A DNA stretch of 64,000 nt. It comes from Anaerolineaceae bacterium (GTDB lineage Bacteria; Chloroflexota; Anaerolineae; Aggregatilineales; Phototrophicaceae). Under the pieces are notes generated by a model, which was not told the DNA's origin, made no database searches, and saw nothing but the letters and a program-made list of their open reading frames with translations. The DNA is taken from the NCBI GenBank assembly GCA_016124855.1, contig WGMX01000011.1, positions 124,001 through 188,000 of the forward strand, given 5' to 3'. The translations under genes were made by a program, and so were the position numbers. Below are positions 35,959 through 43,960 of this stretch, one piece after another (the stretch's first letter is position 1; each line of letters begins with the position of its first letter).

Positions 35959-36405
35959 TCAGGATTTAGCAGGCCGCTTGAAGTAAAACACTTCCGGGTC
36001 GCCTTCATCGAGATTATGTACCACACCGCTAATCGTATACCCCGACTTTTCCAGTAATCGCTGCATCGGTAAGTTCGATAGGTTAGTGGAGGTAAACAGC
36101 TTCTCGCTCTGGCAAGTGTCTTCAATGTGCTGCATCAAAGCGGTCGCAAATCCGTACTGCCGATAATCAGTACGGACGTAAACCAATTCAATCATCGGCC
36201 AGCCGAAGAAATTGCGCGCCATGATGATGTAGGCGACTGCTTGTTCGTCGGCTTCGACAACCGTGCAGCTGCCTTGTTCCACCGCTTGACGGACAAACGA
36301 CTGTCGCTTGGCGTCACTATGCGCGATGTGGTCGAATGCCAACAGCGTTTCAATGTCGCTGCTTTCGGCTGCCCGAATAATTTTCTGCTTGATTGGTGCT
36401 ATCAT
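35959..36405 (-). CDS. GNAT family N-acetyltransferase behind an attenuator-like leader
   Basis: About 148 residues: IIRAAESSDIETLLAFD at the start, the acetyl-CoA loop ELVYVRTDYRQYGFATALMQHIE, and MQRLLEKSGYTISGVVHNLDEGDPEVFYFKR at the end. This is the general small-molecule GNAT type. I set the start at ATG 36405; the longer frame to a TTG at 36465 begins inside the T-run of the upstream terminator and is unlikely. A promoter and a foldable 184-nt leader with a terminator precede it. Its substrate is not known. Confidence 0.8.
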   Translation of the reverse strand: MIAPIKQKIIRAAESSDIETLLAFDHIAHSDAKRQSFVRQAVEQGSCTVVEADEQAVAYIIMARNFFGWPMIELVYVRTDYRQYGFATALMQHIEDTCQSEKLFTSTNLSNLPMQRLLEKSGYTISGVVHNLDEGDPEVFYFKRPAKS

Positions 36406-36460
36406 CACTTTTGCTCGACTTTTCTTTACTGATAACCGAAACCTATAAACGGTGAATGCA

Positions 36461-36495
36461 AACAAAAACCGCCTGCCTTTTCAGGACAGACGGTT
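36461..36495 (-). terminator. Intrinsic terminator in the GNAT leader
   Basis: On the minus strand AACCGTCTGTC pairs over 11 bp (three G-U) with GGCAGGCGGTT around the loop CTGAAAA-type turn, followed by TTTGTTT after the stem. It lies upstream of the GNAT start codon, so it would stop transcription before the gene unless prevented. Confidence 0.75.
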
Positions 36496-36556
36496 CGAGT
36501 TGCCAGTTTGTCGGGTTCAGCTACCGCGCACGGGGCAATCGCCTGCGTCTATCCTG
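36482..36556 (-). ncRNA. Candidate cis-regulatory leader RNA
   Basis: On the minus strand CAGGATAGACG (36546-36556) can pair over all 11 positions (one G-U) with CGTCTGTCCTG (36482-36492), closing a domain of about 53 nt that contains UUGCC/GGCAA and CCG/CGG sub-stems. The 3' strand of this closing stem is also the 5' strand of the terminator at 36461-36495. The two folds exclude each other, as in transcriptional riboswitches or attenuators. I do not recognise the aptamer class. Confidence 0.55.
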
Positions 36557-36595
36557 ACGTAAGCTTTGCATCATGCACATGGGTGAACGGTTACA

Positions 36596-36623
36596 ATTAT
36601 TCATATGTGAAAGTATAGTGCAA
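36596..36623 (-). promoter_or_regulatory. Predicted promoter of the GNAT leader
   Basis: On the minus strand TTGCAC (36618-36623) and AATAAT (36596-36601) are separated by 16 nt. This would start the leader near 36589, about 184 nt before the GNAT ATG. Confidence 0.55.
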
Positions 36624-36668
36624 CCAAGGGAGCCGAGTCAAGCCACTGCGAAGCACAGTCGAATAATC

Positions 36669-37103
36669 TCACTCCGTTTCGTGCTGAACTCCCGACACAT
36701 TAGCGAACACGCCGGATAAGGTGTCGCTCAAGCCCAGCGCTTGAATTTCCGCAGTCATGTCGAGCTGGTCGCCAACCGCTGCCCGATTGCCGGGGCGAGA
36801 CGCATAAAAGAGGTAGGACAACCGGAACAGCCAAAGCGCTTGTTCAACATCGGCTTCTGAACGGATGTAAAAGGTGATCCATCCGGTTTCTGGTAACAAG
36901 TGATGCGGCTCGGCGCGCTTTTCGTCGAGGAGCTGTGTACGGATTTTCGTATTGAAGGGAATATCGACCATTCCGTTCGCGTGAATGTGTCCGATTTCCA
37001 CTTTGCCGAGATTGAATTCTAAACCACCGAAACGGTGCGGGTTAGCGCTCATTCCCGGCCAACTGGTTACAGTCTGTTTTATATGTTCAATTCGTTCGCG
37101 CAT
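36669..37103 (-). CDS. Luciferase-family/DUF5519 protein
   Basis: A 144-residue soluble protein resembling the DUF5519 group annotated as luciferase domain proteins. TSWPGMSANPHRFGG, EFNLGKVEIGHIHANGMVDIPF and AEPHHLLPETGWITFYIR are the family hallmarks, with conserved His residues in GHIH and PHH. No biochemical role is established. AAGGAAA precedes the start. It is divergent from the polyphosphate kinase gene across 220 nt. Confidence 0.78.
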   Translation of the reverse strand: MRERIEHIKQTVTSWPGMSANPHRFGGLEFNLGKVEIGHIHANGMVDIPFNTKIRTQLLDEKRAEPHHLLPETGWITFYIRSEADVEQALWLFRLSYLFYASRPGNRAAVGDQLDMTAEIQALGLSDTLSGVFANVSGVQHETE

Positions 37104-37250
37104 GAGCTTTCCTTAAATGAAGACTCGTTTACTGATACTATTTTCTGTTTAAACGATGTGGTTTACACTGACATTTTGACCAGAATTTGCTGTACCAATG
37201 TTCATCAACTGTATATTCTAAGAACTTAACAGCCTGATAACATGAACTCG

Positions 37251-37280
37251 TTGCAAAATATCGTAAAAATTGGTTATAGT
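37251..37280 (+). promoter_or_regulatory. Predicted promoter of the polyphosphate kinase gene
   Basis: TTGCAA (37251-37256) and TTATAG (37274-37279) are 17 nt apart; TATAGT is possible with an 18-nt spacer. It puts the transcript start near 37287, downstream of the two earliest in-frame start codons, and so favours ATG 37324. Confidence 0.5.
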
Positions 37281-37323
37281 GATGCCCCAACCTGCAACGC
37301 TTACATTATATGGACGAATCATT

Positions 37324-39453
37324 ATGGTCGCTCAAGCAGAGGATACTCCACTGCCGGAACTAAATCCCCAAACCTATTTCAACCGTGAACTATCATGGAT
37401 CGAGTTTAACCGCCGTGTGCTGGCGATGGCGCAGGATGAGTCCGTGCCGCTGCTAGAACGTGTTAAGTTTTTGGCTATTTTTAGTAATAACCTCGATGAA
37501 TTTTACATGGTACGGGTAGCATCCGTTCATGATAAATTAAAAGTGCTTGTGCCATCTGCGCGGCCTGACGGTTACCAACCCGGCCCACTGCTGGCTGAAA
37601 TTCGCAATCATGTGGTTGATTTGGTTGCGCAGCAACGCGTGACCATGCGTGAAGTCTTTACCAAAATGGCTGAAGAAGGCATCCGCGTACTTGACATTAC
37701 CCAGCTAGACCCAACCCAGCGCGGGATGATCCGTGAGTACTTTCACAGCGAAATATTTCCCGTTCTTACGCCGCTTGCTGTAGACCATGTTCACCCCTTT
37801 CCCTTTATCTCTAACCTCAGCCTGAATCTTGCCGTGTGGCTCAAGCGTTCAAATGGCCATGGTAACCAAGATACCGAATTTGTGCGTATCAAAGTGCCGG
37901 AGGCGCTGCCCCGTCTGGTTGATGTGGGTAAGGTCTTGCGTCGCTACAGCAATGACACCTCGATGAAGGACAGCTTCTTATGGATGGAAGATGTTATTTC
38001 GGATAACCTCGACTCATTGTTTCCGGGGATGCGTGTGTTGGAGCAGTATCCCTTTAGGGTGACGCGGGATGCCGATGTGGATTATGAGCAAGAAGAAGAC
38101 ATCGGCAGCATGAGCGCGTTGATCGAAGAAAGCTTGAAAGAACGGCGCTTCGGTTCGGTGGTACGGCTGAGTGTGCCGGATAATATTAGTGACCGCACCC
38201 GCGAACAATTGATTAAGCAGCTTGGTGTTGATCCAGAACGCGATGTGTACTTGATTGATGGCGCATTGGGTGCAAGCAGTTTGTTTGAATTATCGAGCGT
38301 TGACCGTAATGAACTGAAGTATCCGCCTTTTTTGCCACGCGTGCCGGATAACCTCGGCGAACATGATATTTTTAGTGCCATCCGCAAGGGTGATATTCTC
38401 CTTCATCATCCCTATGATTCTTTTCTGCCAGTCGAGGCCTTTTTCCGTGCGGCTGCACGCGATCCTGATACGCTGGCTATCAAAGCGACTTTGTACAGAG
38501 TGGGTAAAAACTCACCGATTGTTGAAGCCTTACTTGAAGCGCGTGACCTTGATAAACAGGTGGCTGTATTGGTCGAACTGAAAGCGCGCTTTGATGAAGA
38601 GAATAACCTTGAATGGGCGCGGCAGTTGGAACATAAAGGTGTTCATGTTACCTACGGCGTAGAGGAACTTCCAGTTAAGACACACGCCAAAGTTGCGCTG
38701 GTCGTCAGGCGCGAGGCCGACGGGGTGCGCCGATACATACACCTCGGAACCGGCAATTACAATGCGGGTACAGCCCGTTTGTATACGGATATCGGTTTGT
38801 TGACTTGTAACAACGAAATCGCGGATGATGTTTCGAAACTTTTTAATCGTCTAACCGGATACGCCCCGGCGACGACTTACAATCGCTTACTGGTTGCACC
38901 GGAACATCTCCATGCGGGTATGATTGCGCTGATCGACAATGAGATCGCTGCCGCACAAGCCGGTAAAGAAGCCCGTTTAATTTTTAAGATGAACCAGCTT
39001 GAAGAAGATATTGTCATACAGAAGTTGTATCAGGCTTCGCAGGCAGGGGTACAAATTGATTTGATTGTGCGTGGACTGTCTTGCCTTGTGCCGAATATCC
39101 CCGGCGTAAGCGAGAACATCCGGCTGCGCAGCCATATCGGGCGCTTTTTGGAACACAGCCGTATTTTTTATTTCCAGAACGCGCCGCCGGCCAAACGCTT
39201 GTATTTGGGCAGCGCCGACATGATGCGCCGCAATCTTTATAACCGGGTCGAGGTGGTTTTCCCTGTATTGGAAGCCCGTTTGCAAAAAGGGGTTATGCGG
39301 ATTCTGGCGACTTATTTGCAGGACAACGAATTGTCATGGGCGATGCAGTCCGATGGAAGCTATGTGCGGATGCAGCCCCTGCCGGATGCAGCCCCATTTA
39401 ATGCACAGGTGGCTTTCATGGAAGATAGTTTCGGGGTTCAGTCGATGCCCTAG
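37324..39453 (+). CDS. ppk1: Polyphosphate kinase 1
   Basis: About 709 residues. The enzyme reversibly moves the terminal phosphate of ATP onto polyphosphate, for phosphate and energy storage. The N-terminal NRELSWIEFNRRVL and NLDEFYMVRVAS are PPK1 signatures. The catalytic domains follow, with HHPYDSF, the KATLYRVG segment, VKTHAKVALVVRRE (phosphorylated His region) and HLGTGNYN, and the second His region in RSHIGRFLEHSRIFYF. The family length is normal. The frame extends to 37270, but a promoter at 37251-37280 supports ATG 37324. Exopolyphosphatase is not adjacent. Confidence 0.96.
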   Translation: MVAQAEDTPLPELNPQTYFNRELSWIEFNRRVLAMAQDESVPLLERVKFLAIFSNNLDEFYMVRVASVHDKLKVLVPSARPDGYQPGPLLAEIRNHVVDLVAQQRVTMREVFTKMAEEGIRVLDITQLDPTQRGMIREYFHSEIFPVLTPLAVDHVHPFPFISNLSLNLAVWLKRSNGHGNQDTEFVRIKVPEALPRLVDVGKVLRRYSNDTSMKDSFLWMEDVISDNLDSLFPGMRVLEQYPFRVTRDADVDYEQEEDIGSMSALIEESLKERRFGSVVRLSVPDNISDRTREQLIKQLGVDPERDVYLIDGALGASSLFELSSVDRNELKYPPFLPRVPDNLGEHDIFSAIRKGDILLHHPYDSFLPVEAFFRAAARDPDTLAIKATLYRVGKNSPIVEALLEARDLDKQVAVLVELKARFDEENNLEWARQLEHKGVHVTYGVEELPVKTHAKVALVVRREADGVRRYIHLGTGNYNAGTARLYTDIGLLTCNNEIADDVSKLFNRLTGYAPATTYNRLLVAPEHLHAGMIALIDNEIAAAQAGKEARLIFKMNQLEEDIVIQKLYQASQAGVQIDLIVRGLSCLVPNIPGVSENIRLRSHIGRFLEHSRIFYFQNAPPAKRLYLGSADMMRRNLYNRVEVVFPVLEARLQKGVMRILATYLQDNELSWAMQSDGSYVRMQPLPDAAPFNAQVAFMEDSFGVQSMP

Positions 39454-39645
39454 CGATAATTGGACAAATTGTTAAAAGCGTGACACAATGTGCCCATGTA
39501 GCCCTAAAAATACATGGGTTTATTGATTAAAAGACATTGTTGCTCAAAATTATTGCCGTAAATTAATGCCTTCATACAGTGTATATTTTGTTGATATTAG
39601 TTAGCCTGCTGTGCAGGTATTTATACGCACTTGTGAAGGTGGTCT

Positions 39646-40683
39646 ATGTCTCAGGAGAGTTCTTCCCAAACCCCGATTGAGCTATGCGTCATCGAAGGCG
39701 ATGGTATTGGTCGAGAGGTAATCCCCGCTGCTGTCGAAGTTTTGAAGCGCGTTGCCCCGGATGTCGTCATTCGCCCGATGGAAGCCGGTTGGGGTTATTT
39801 TCAAAAGCACAAGACACCGCTCCCTGAAGAAACGATTCAGGTGGCGCGCGAATGCAAAGCTATTTTGTTCGGCGCGGTATCGTCACCGGCTTATCCGGTT
39901 GAAGGCTATTTTTCGCCGATTGTCCGTTTGCGACGTACATTGCAGGCCTTCGCTAATTTACGTCCGGCGCAGCATTTGCCTGTCCCGACGTCACGCGAGG
40001 GTGTGGATATGCTGATCGTGCGCGAGAACACCGAGGACTTATATATCGGACATGAGCATACGGAAGACGAAGGGCAAACGGGTATTGCTGAAAAAGTTAT
40101 CACCCGCGATGCTACCGAGCGTGTTACCCGCCTGACTTATGAATTGGTGCGGCGGGTTGGACGTAAAAAAGTCACGATTGTGCACAAGGCGAACGTTCTC
40201 AGCCAATCGGATGGGTTGTTCCGTCGTGTGGCTTTAGAAGTTGCAGCCAATTATCCAGACATTGTGACCGACGAGCTGTATGTGGATACAGCGGCTTATT
40301 GGATGGTGAAAGAACCTACGCGCTTTGATGTGATTCTTACGCCGAATCTTTACGGAGATATTCTTTCGGATATGGCTGCGGCATGGGGCGGAGGGATGGG
40401 GCTTGCTCCTTCTTTGAGCCTAGGGGAGAACGTGGCACTGGCTGAACCGGTACATGGCAGCGCGCCGGACATCGCCGGTAAAGGTATTGCTAACCCGACA
40501 GCCTCGATGCTGAGTGTGGCGATGCTGCTGCGGTTATACTGGAACCGTCTAGAAGCTGCGGATAAAATTGAGAAAGCTGTGCAAAAGACCCTTTCTGAAG
40601 GGGACTATACAATCGATATTTATACCGAAGGTGCGATCTCTACGACCGATTTTACGGAACGGGTTTGCAGCCATTTGAGTTAA
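39646..40683 (+). CDS. Isocitrate/isopropylmalate dehydrogenase family enzyme, homoisocitrate-like
   Basis: A 345-residue NAD(P)-dependent beta-decarboxylating dehydrogenase. The landmarks are EGDGIGREVIPAA at the start, RLRRTLQAFANLRPAQ, the VRENTEDLYIG substrate loop near 125 (closer to isocitrate and homoisocitrate enzymes than to LeuB), HKANVL near 180, NLYGDILSDMAAAWGG near 230 and EPVHGSAPDIAGKGIANP near 275. Homoisocitrate dehydrogenase, isocitrate dehydrogenase or a broad-specificity enzyme are all possible. GAAGGTGG precedes the start; a strong terminator follows. Confidence 0.88.
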   Translation: MSQESSSQTPIELCVIEGDGIGREVIPAAVEVLKRVAPDVVIRPMEAGWGYFQKHKTPLPEETIQVARECKAILFGAVSSPAYPVEGYFSPIVRLRRTLQAFANLRPAQHLPVPTSREGVDMLIVRENTEDLYIGHEHTEDEGQTGIAEKVITRDATERVTRLTYELVRRVGRKKVTIVHKANVLSQSDGLFRRVALEVAANYPDIVTDELYVDTAAYWMVKEPTRFDVILTPNLYGDILSDMAAAWGGGMGLAPSLSLGENVALAEPVHGSAPDIAGKGIANPTASMLSVAMLLRLYWNRLEAADKIEKAVQKTLSEGDYTIDIYTEGAISTTDFTERVCSHLS

Positions 40684-40704
40684 GATAGTCGATTAGAAAA
40701 TTCC

Positions 40705-40737
40705 AAAGCGCGGAACACCCTGTTCCGCGCTTTTTGA
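40705..40737 (+). terminator. Strong intrinsic terminator
   Basis: A perfect 13-bp stem (AAAGCGCGGAACA and its complement) with a CCC loop is followed by a T-run. It ends the dehydrogenase transcript. The remaining 219 nt before the response regulator gene show nothing recognisable. Confidence 0.9.
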
Positions 40738-40956
40738 TTCTGTTTAGCCGAGAACTGGCAGCAGCAAGATTAGAAATTGGTGTAATTAGGGTTAAATTCA
40801 TAAAAATTTTACAAAAACCTCAACACTTTAATGATTCTTTTAGTAGAAGCAATGCTACGATAAGAGCAGTTCGATTATAGATTAGTATTTATTCCCTATT
40901 GGCAACGCGTTGATCATTTCAATTCGTAAGTTGCAAGAAAGAGGTCCGCGAGGATC

Positions 40957-41346
40957 ATGAAGCAGACTATTTTAATTGTTGACGACGAAACCAGCTTCCT
41001 CGACATACTGCAAATTATTTTGCAGCGGGCCGGTTACAAGACCTTAGTGACTACAAATGGCAAAGAAGGGCTGAATATGGTCTACCAACACAAGCCAGAT
41101 TTGGTTGTGTTGGATGATATGCTTCCCGGCATCAGCGGCGGTGATATTTGCATGACGCTTAAGAATGATCCGGTCGTCAACCATATTCCGGTCATCCTCT
41201 ACAGCGCGGGGCCACGTGTTCGTGAGCGTGATTTCATCCGTCAGATTGGGGCTAACGCCAGTATATCCAAACCGTTTAAACCCAAGGACGTGGTTCAGCT
41301 CATCTCCAACTGCCTTGTCGCTGCTCCAGTGGCGGCTGCGGTATAA
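40957..41346 (+). CDS. Single-domain response regulator (receiver only)
   Basis: A 129-residue CheY-like receiver. The acidic pocket is VDDET near residue 8, the phosphorylated Asp is in LVVLDDMLPG near 52, the Ser/Thr switch is in ILYSAG near 82 and the conserved Lys in ISKPFKPKD near 104. There is no output domain, so it acts through protein contacts or as a phospho-relay. No kinase is adjacent; the five-PAS kinase at 17537 is the only histidine kinase in the window. GAGG precedes the ATG and a terminator follows. Confidence 0.95.
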   Translation: MKQTILIVDDETSFLDILQIILQRAGYKTLVTTNGKEGLNMVYQHKPDLVVLDDMLPGISGGDICMTLKNDPVVNHIPVILYSAGPRVRERDFIRQIGANASISKPFKPKDVVQLISNCLVAAPVAAAV

Positions 41347-41377
41347 AACAGTTACGGGTTTGACAAGTAGACATTTC

Positions 41378-41406
41378 AAGACCTTGAATGCAAGGTCTTT
41401 TTATTT
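41378..41406 (+). terminator. Intrinsic terminator of the response regulator gene
   Basis: A perfect 9-bp stem AAGACCTTG/CAAGGTCTT with the loop AATG is followed by TTTTATTTC. It lies just before the convergent creatininase-like gene and may serve only the plus strand. Confidence 0.88.
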
Positions 41407-41420
41407 CTTGCCTGCCAGCT

Positions 41421-42104
41421 TTACATATTGTGGACTAGCGAAGATGCCTCATCTACGACTTCGGCAAAAAGCTGGTTCATGAGTTCATCTGCTACCTGAT
41501 ACGGCCCACCAAAGCTGCCATCGCCGATTTGCTGGCGCGTGGCATAAATATCATTGTCGTCAAGCAGACGCTCAACCCATTCTTTGACCTCTTCGGGAGA
41601 TTCGGCAACCCGGTTAAAGGGGAAATTCTCGCCCCAGTTGGCGTGATTGAGCTTTAGGCCATTGCGCTGACCGAAGGTTTGCACGGCCTTTTCTTTCCAC
41701 CAGTTGTACCAGATTACATTTAGCGCATCATCTTTTTCATGGATTTCATGGAGGAAGGTTGGCATTTGATTGCCACCGTGACCATTCAGGAAAAAGAAGC
41801 GGCGGAAGCCTTGATGGAGTAGACATTCGAAGATTTCAAGAATGACGGTGCTGAGGGTGTTCTGGGTAAGGCTGATGGTTCCGGGGAAGGCGGAAAAATA
41901 ACGACTGTATCCAAAGTTAAGGGGTGGAGCGATTATGACTTTTTCGCGGTCGGCGACTGCATCGGCTATTTTGGAGGGGATGATAATATCGGTTAACAGG
42001 CTGAGGTAAGCGTGCTGTTCGGTTGCGCCGGTGATGATGATAATCCGGTCGTCTTTTTCCAGATAGGCTTCGACATCCATCCAATTCATATTTTCTAGTC
42101 GCAT
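41421..42104 (-). CDS. Creatininase family protein
   Basis: A 227-residue metal-dependent amidohydrolase. ITGATEQHAYLSLLTD near residue 25 (metal-binding Glu, His and Asp), PPLNFGYSRYFSAFPGTISL near 60, and FFLNGHGGNQ near 105 (metal-binding His) are the family motifs. Members hydrolyse creatinine or the formamide of FAPy intermediates in flavin and deazaflavin synthesis, or act on mycofactocin precursors; none is supported by the neighbours here. No typical partner gene is present. Confidence 0.9.
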   Translation of the reverse strand: MRLENMNWMDVEAYLEKDDRIIIITGATEQHAYLSLLTDIIIPSKIADAVADREKVIIAPPLNFGYSRYFSAFPGTISLTQNTLSTVILEIFECLLHQGFRRFFFLNGHGGNQMPTFLHEIHEKDDALNVIWYNWWKEKAVQTFGQRNGLKLNHANWGENFPFNRVAESPEEVKEWVERLLDDNDIYATRQQIGDGSFGGPYQVADELMNQLFAEVVDEASSLVHNM

Positions 42105-42249
42105 GATTGCCTCTTATGAAACGCAGTCCATGAAGTAGTGAGTCGTTCGTTAGTGGATTGATAATATCCGCAAAGTGATGAAAGTCCAAGATATTACAAA
42201 AAATTTTAGGTTCAAAGCATTCGGCTGCAATTCCGTTTTGAAAAGCTGA

Positions 42250-42480
42250 TTAGCGTTGGAATAGCGGTATTACTTCAGCAAAGATGAAACTGAACAAAAG
42301 TACCGCAAAAATGATGATAATAAAAATGCGGGTGCGCGTCCAAAAGGGTTGGCGTATGCTGCCGGCACGCCCTATGGTGCGGCGGTCATAATCCACCGGA
42401 GAGTCTTCGCCGAAGTCCTCGACGTCGCGGTCATCAGGGTATTCGTCATCGTCGATCCAATCCGCACGACGTTTGCTCAT
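42250..42480 (-). CDS. Small C-terminally anchored membrane protein
   Basis: About 76 residues with an acidic N-terminal half (DDDEYPDDRDVEDFGEDSP) and one C-terminal membrane helix (IFIIIIFAVLLFSFIFAEVI). ATG 42480 overlaps the stop of the Lgt-like gene by 4 nt (ATGA), so the two are translationally coupled. A tail-anchored topology with the acidic part in the cytoplasm is likely. No family is recognised. Confidence 0.65.
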   Translation of the reverse strand: MSKRRADWIDDDEYPDDRDVEDFGEDSPVDYDRRTIGRAGSIRQPFWTRTRIFIIIIFAVLLFSFIFAEVIPLFQR

Positions 42481-43403
42481 GGGTTTGCTCTCCTGTGGTG
42501 AACCTGAGTTCGAATGGCGGCAACCACACTCCATAGACACATGATACCATCCAAAATCTGATCGGCGCGTAAATTATCAACAATAAAGGTATGATCGGCG
42601 CGATAGAAACCGATGATGACCATGCCTGCGCTCATTAAGGCTAACAGCCACCAAAAGCGCTGTCCGCTGGGCAAGATAGAGGGAAAACGCCAGCGCCAGA
42701 GCAGCGACAGCAGTACGAGGAGAAGTCCAAACAGGCATAAAGCGATGCCAAAGTAAGTCGTATTAAAACGTGGGGCGACGATGCCAAAGACATCAACCAG
42801 TTCGGAAGTCATCCAGCGTGGATAGTTGGCGAGGCTATCGACTTCTCTGCCGTAAGCACAGCCCGCAGCGAGGCAGCCGACCCATCCGCCTAAGCCAATT
42901 AAGGGGAGCGCGGGTGTGAGTAAATCAAGCAGGTGGTTGAAATCCTCACCCCCTAGCCCAGTTTTGGTTTGATGCAGGAAAATCGGAAGGGGCTCAGACC
43001 CATCCCTACGAAAAAAGAGAAGTCCTGATTTGAACAGCATCTCAAGACGAGGTAGCAGCCAACGCATGAGGGCTAAACCGAGCAAACCGCCGAGAACTGC
43101 GCCATGCCAGTCGAGGCCGCCCGCGCCGATGATCCACATTTCAGCCTGATTGTCGGTGAAATAATCCCAGTTGAGGGCGATGTGGAAAGCACGCGCGCCA
43201 ATGATGCCGAATATTAATGCGCCCAGATAGAGGTTGGCAAGTTGGCCGCGCGGCTGCTGGTGATAGAGGCTGATGAGCAAGCTTAAGCCAATGGCGATGC
43301 CAACGGTTAGGCGGAAAGTGGGGATACTCCACGGGCCAATTTGCGTGTACAGGGCGAGCAAGCGTGTGCCTCCGGCGGAAAAGTAACAAGATTGAGGTTT
43401 CAA
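42477..43403 (-). CDS. lgt: Prolipoprotein diacylglyceryl transferase-like protein
   Basis: About 308 residues with seven hydrophobic helices. It would transfer diacylglycerol to the lipobox Cys of lipoproteins at the membrane. GARAFHIALNW, GGLDWHGAVLGGLLG and GGWVGCLAAGCAYG correspond to the Lgt catalytic His region and signature, but the usual Arg-Asn-rich signature is altered (GRxxNFxN is not clear), so the family call is solid and the enzyme activity less so. The start may lie downstream of 43403, as the first 15 residues look poorly conserved. It is coupled to a small tail-anchored protein. Confidence 0.78.
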   Translation of the reverse strand: MKPQSCYFSAGGTRLLALYTQIGPWSIPTFRLTVGIAIGLSLLISLYHQQPRGQLANLYLGALIFGIIGARAFHIALNWDYFTDNQAEMWIIGAGGLDWHGAVLGGLLGLALMRWLLPRLEMLFKSGLLFFRRDGSEPLPIFLHQTKTGLGGEDFNHLLDLLTPALPLIGLGGWVGCLAAGCAYGREVDSLANYPRWMTSELVDVFGIVAPRFNTTYFGIALCLFGLLLVLLSLLWRWRFPSILPSGQRFWWLLALMSAGMVIIGFYRADHTFIVDNLRADQILDGIMCLWSVVAAIRTQVHHRRANP

Positions 43404-43520
43404 GTTACAAGAAAGAGAAGGCTAAAGTTTATTGAGGGGGAAGTCAAGCGGTTCAAAGTTCAAAATATTGCAAATATTGAAAATGTTGCAGTTGTGACTC
43501 CGTTTTTGATGGTGGACGTG

Positions 43521-43733
43521 AGGGAGTGAGATGCCGAAACTGCGGAAAATTCGTCGGATTGTTCAGATTCATAATGCGTTTTGTGTCGTCTCATAGGGAG
43601 GCTTCGCACTCGTCGTCGGAGACATAACTGGATTTTTGTGGCGGAGAAAGAATGTTGGCAAATTTGGCAGCAATTTCGGCAATGGCAAAGGTGGGTTTTG
43701 TGCCAGATTTGCCAGAAACATGTTAAGGTGCGT
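43521..43733. repeat. Dispersed intergenic repeat, copy 2 (compact)
   Basis: This is the inverted counterpart of 29302-29621: the 59-nt core with inverted ends is at 43656-43714, block two at 43611-43644 and block three at 43521-43536. It occupies much of the 557-nt gap between the Lgt-like gene and the Gly/Asn-rich gene, which has no credible gene. Short open frames over both copies share the peptide LANLAQNPP only because the DNA is repeated. Confidence 0.75.
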
Positions 43734-43960
43734 GGGATGGAGTTTACAGGTAACCGTTGACAGCCAAGCTAAAAGTTCTGGGTGACGAGTAGTGAGACAA
43801 ATATGAAGGTGGGAAGTGATAGTCTGTCGCATCCGGCTGAGGTTGAAAAAGATTATTCACACGGGCATATGCTGACAGCGAGTTCACAGTTGATGAAATC
43901 AAAAGCGCCAACCACAGTGATTGGCGCTTGAGGACACGGGTTTTTTAGACGGTGCGGTTG

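Noticed and set aside
36486..36505. tRNA-like T-arm (GGTTCGAGT)
   Set aside because: No acceptor, D or anticodon arms can be folded around it; the segment belongs to the leader RNA.
36482..36556. T-box riboswitch reading of the leader
   Set aside because: GCUACCGCG on the plus strand only loosely resembles the T-box core, lies on the wrong strand for the downstream gene, and the specifier and antiterminator layout is missing.
43569..43832. 87-residue minus-strand frame containing the same LANLAQNPP peptide
   Set aside because: Same reason: it is a translation of the dispersed repeat.
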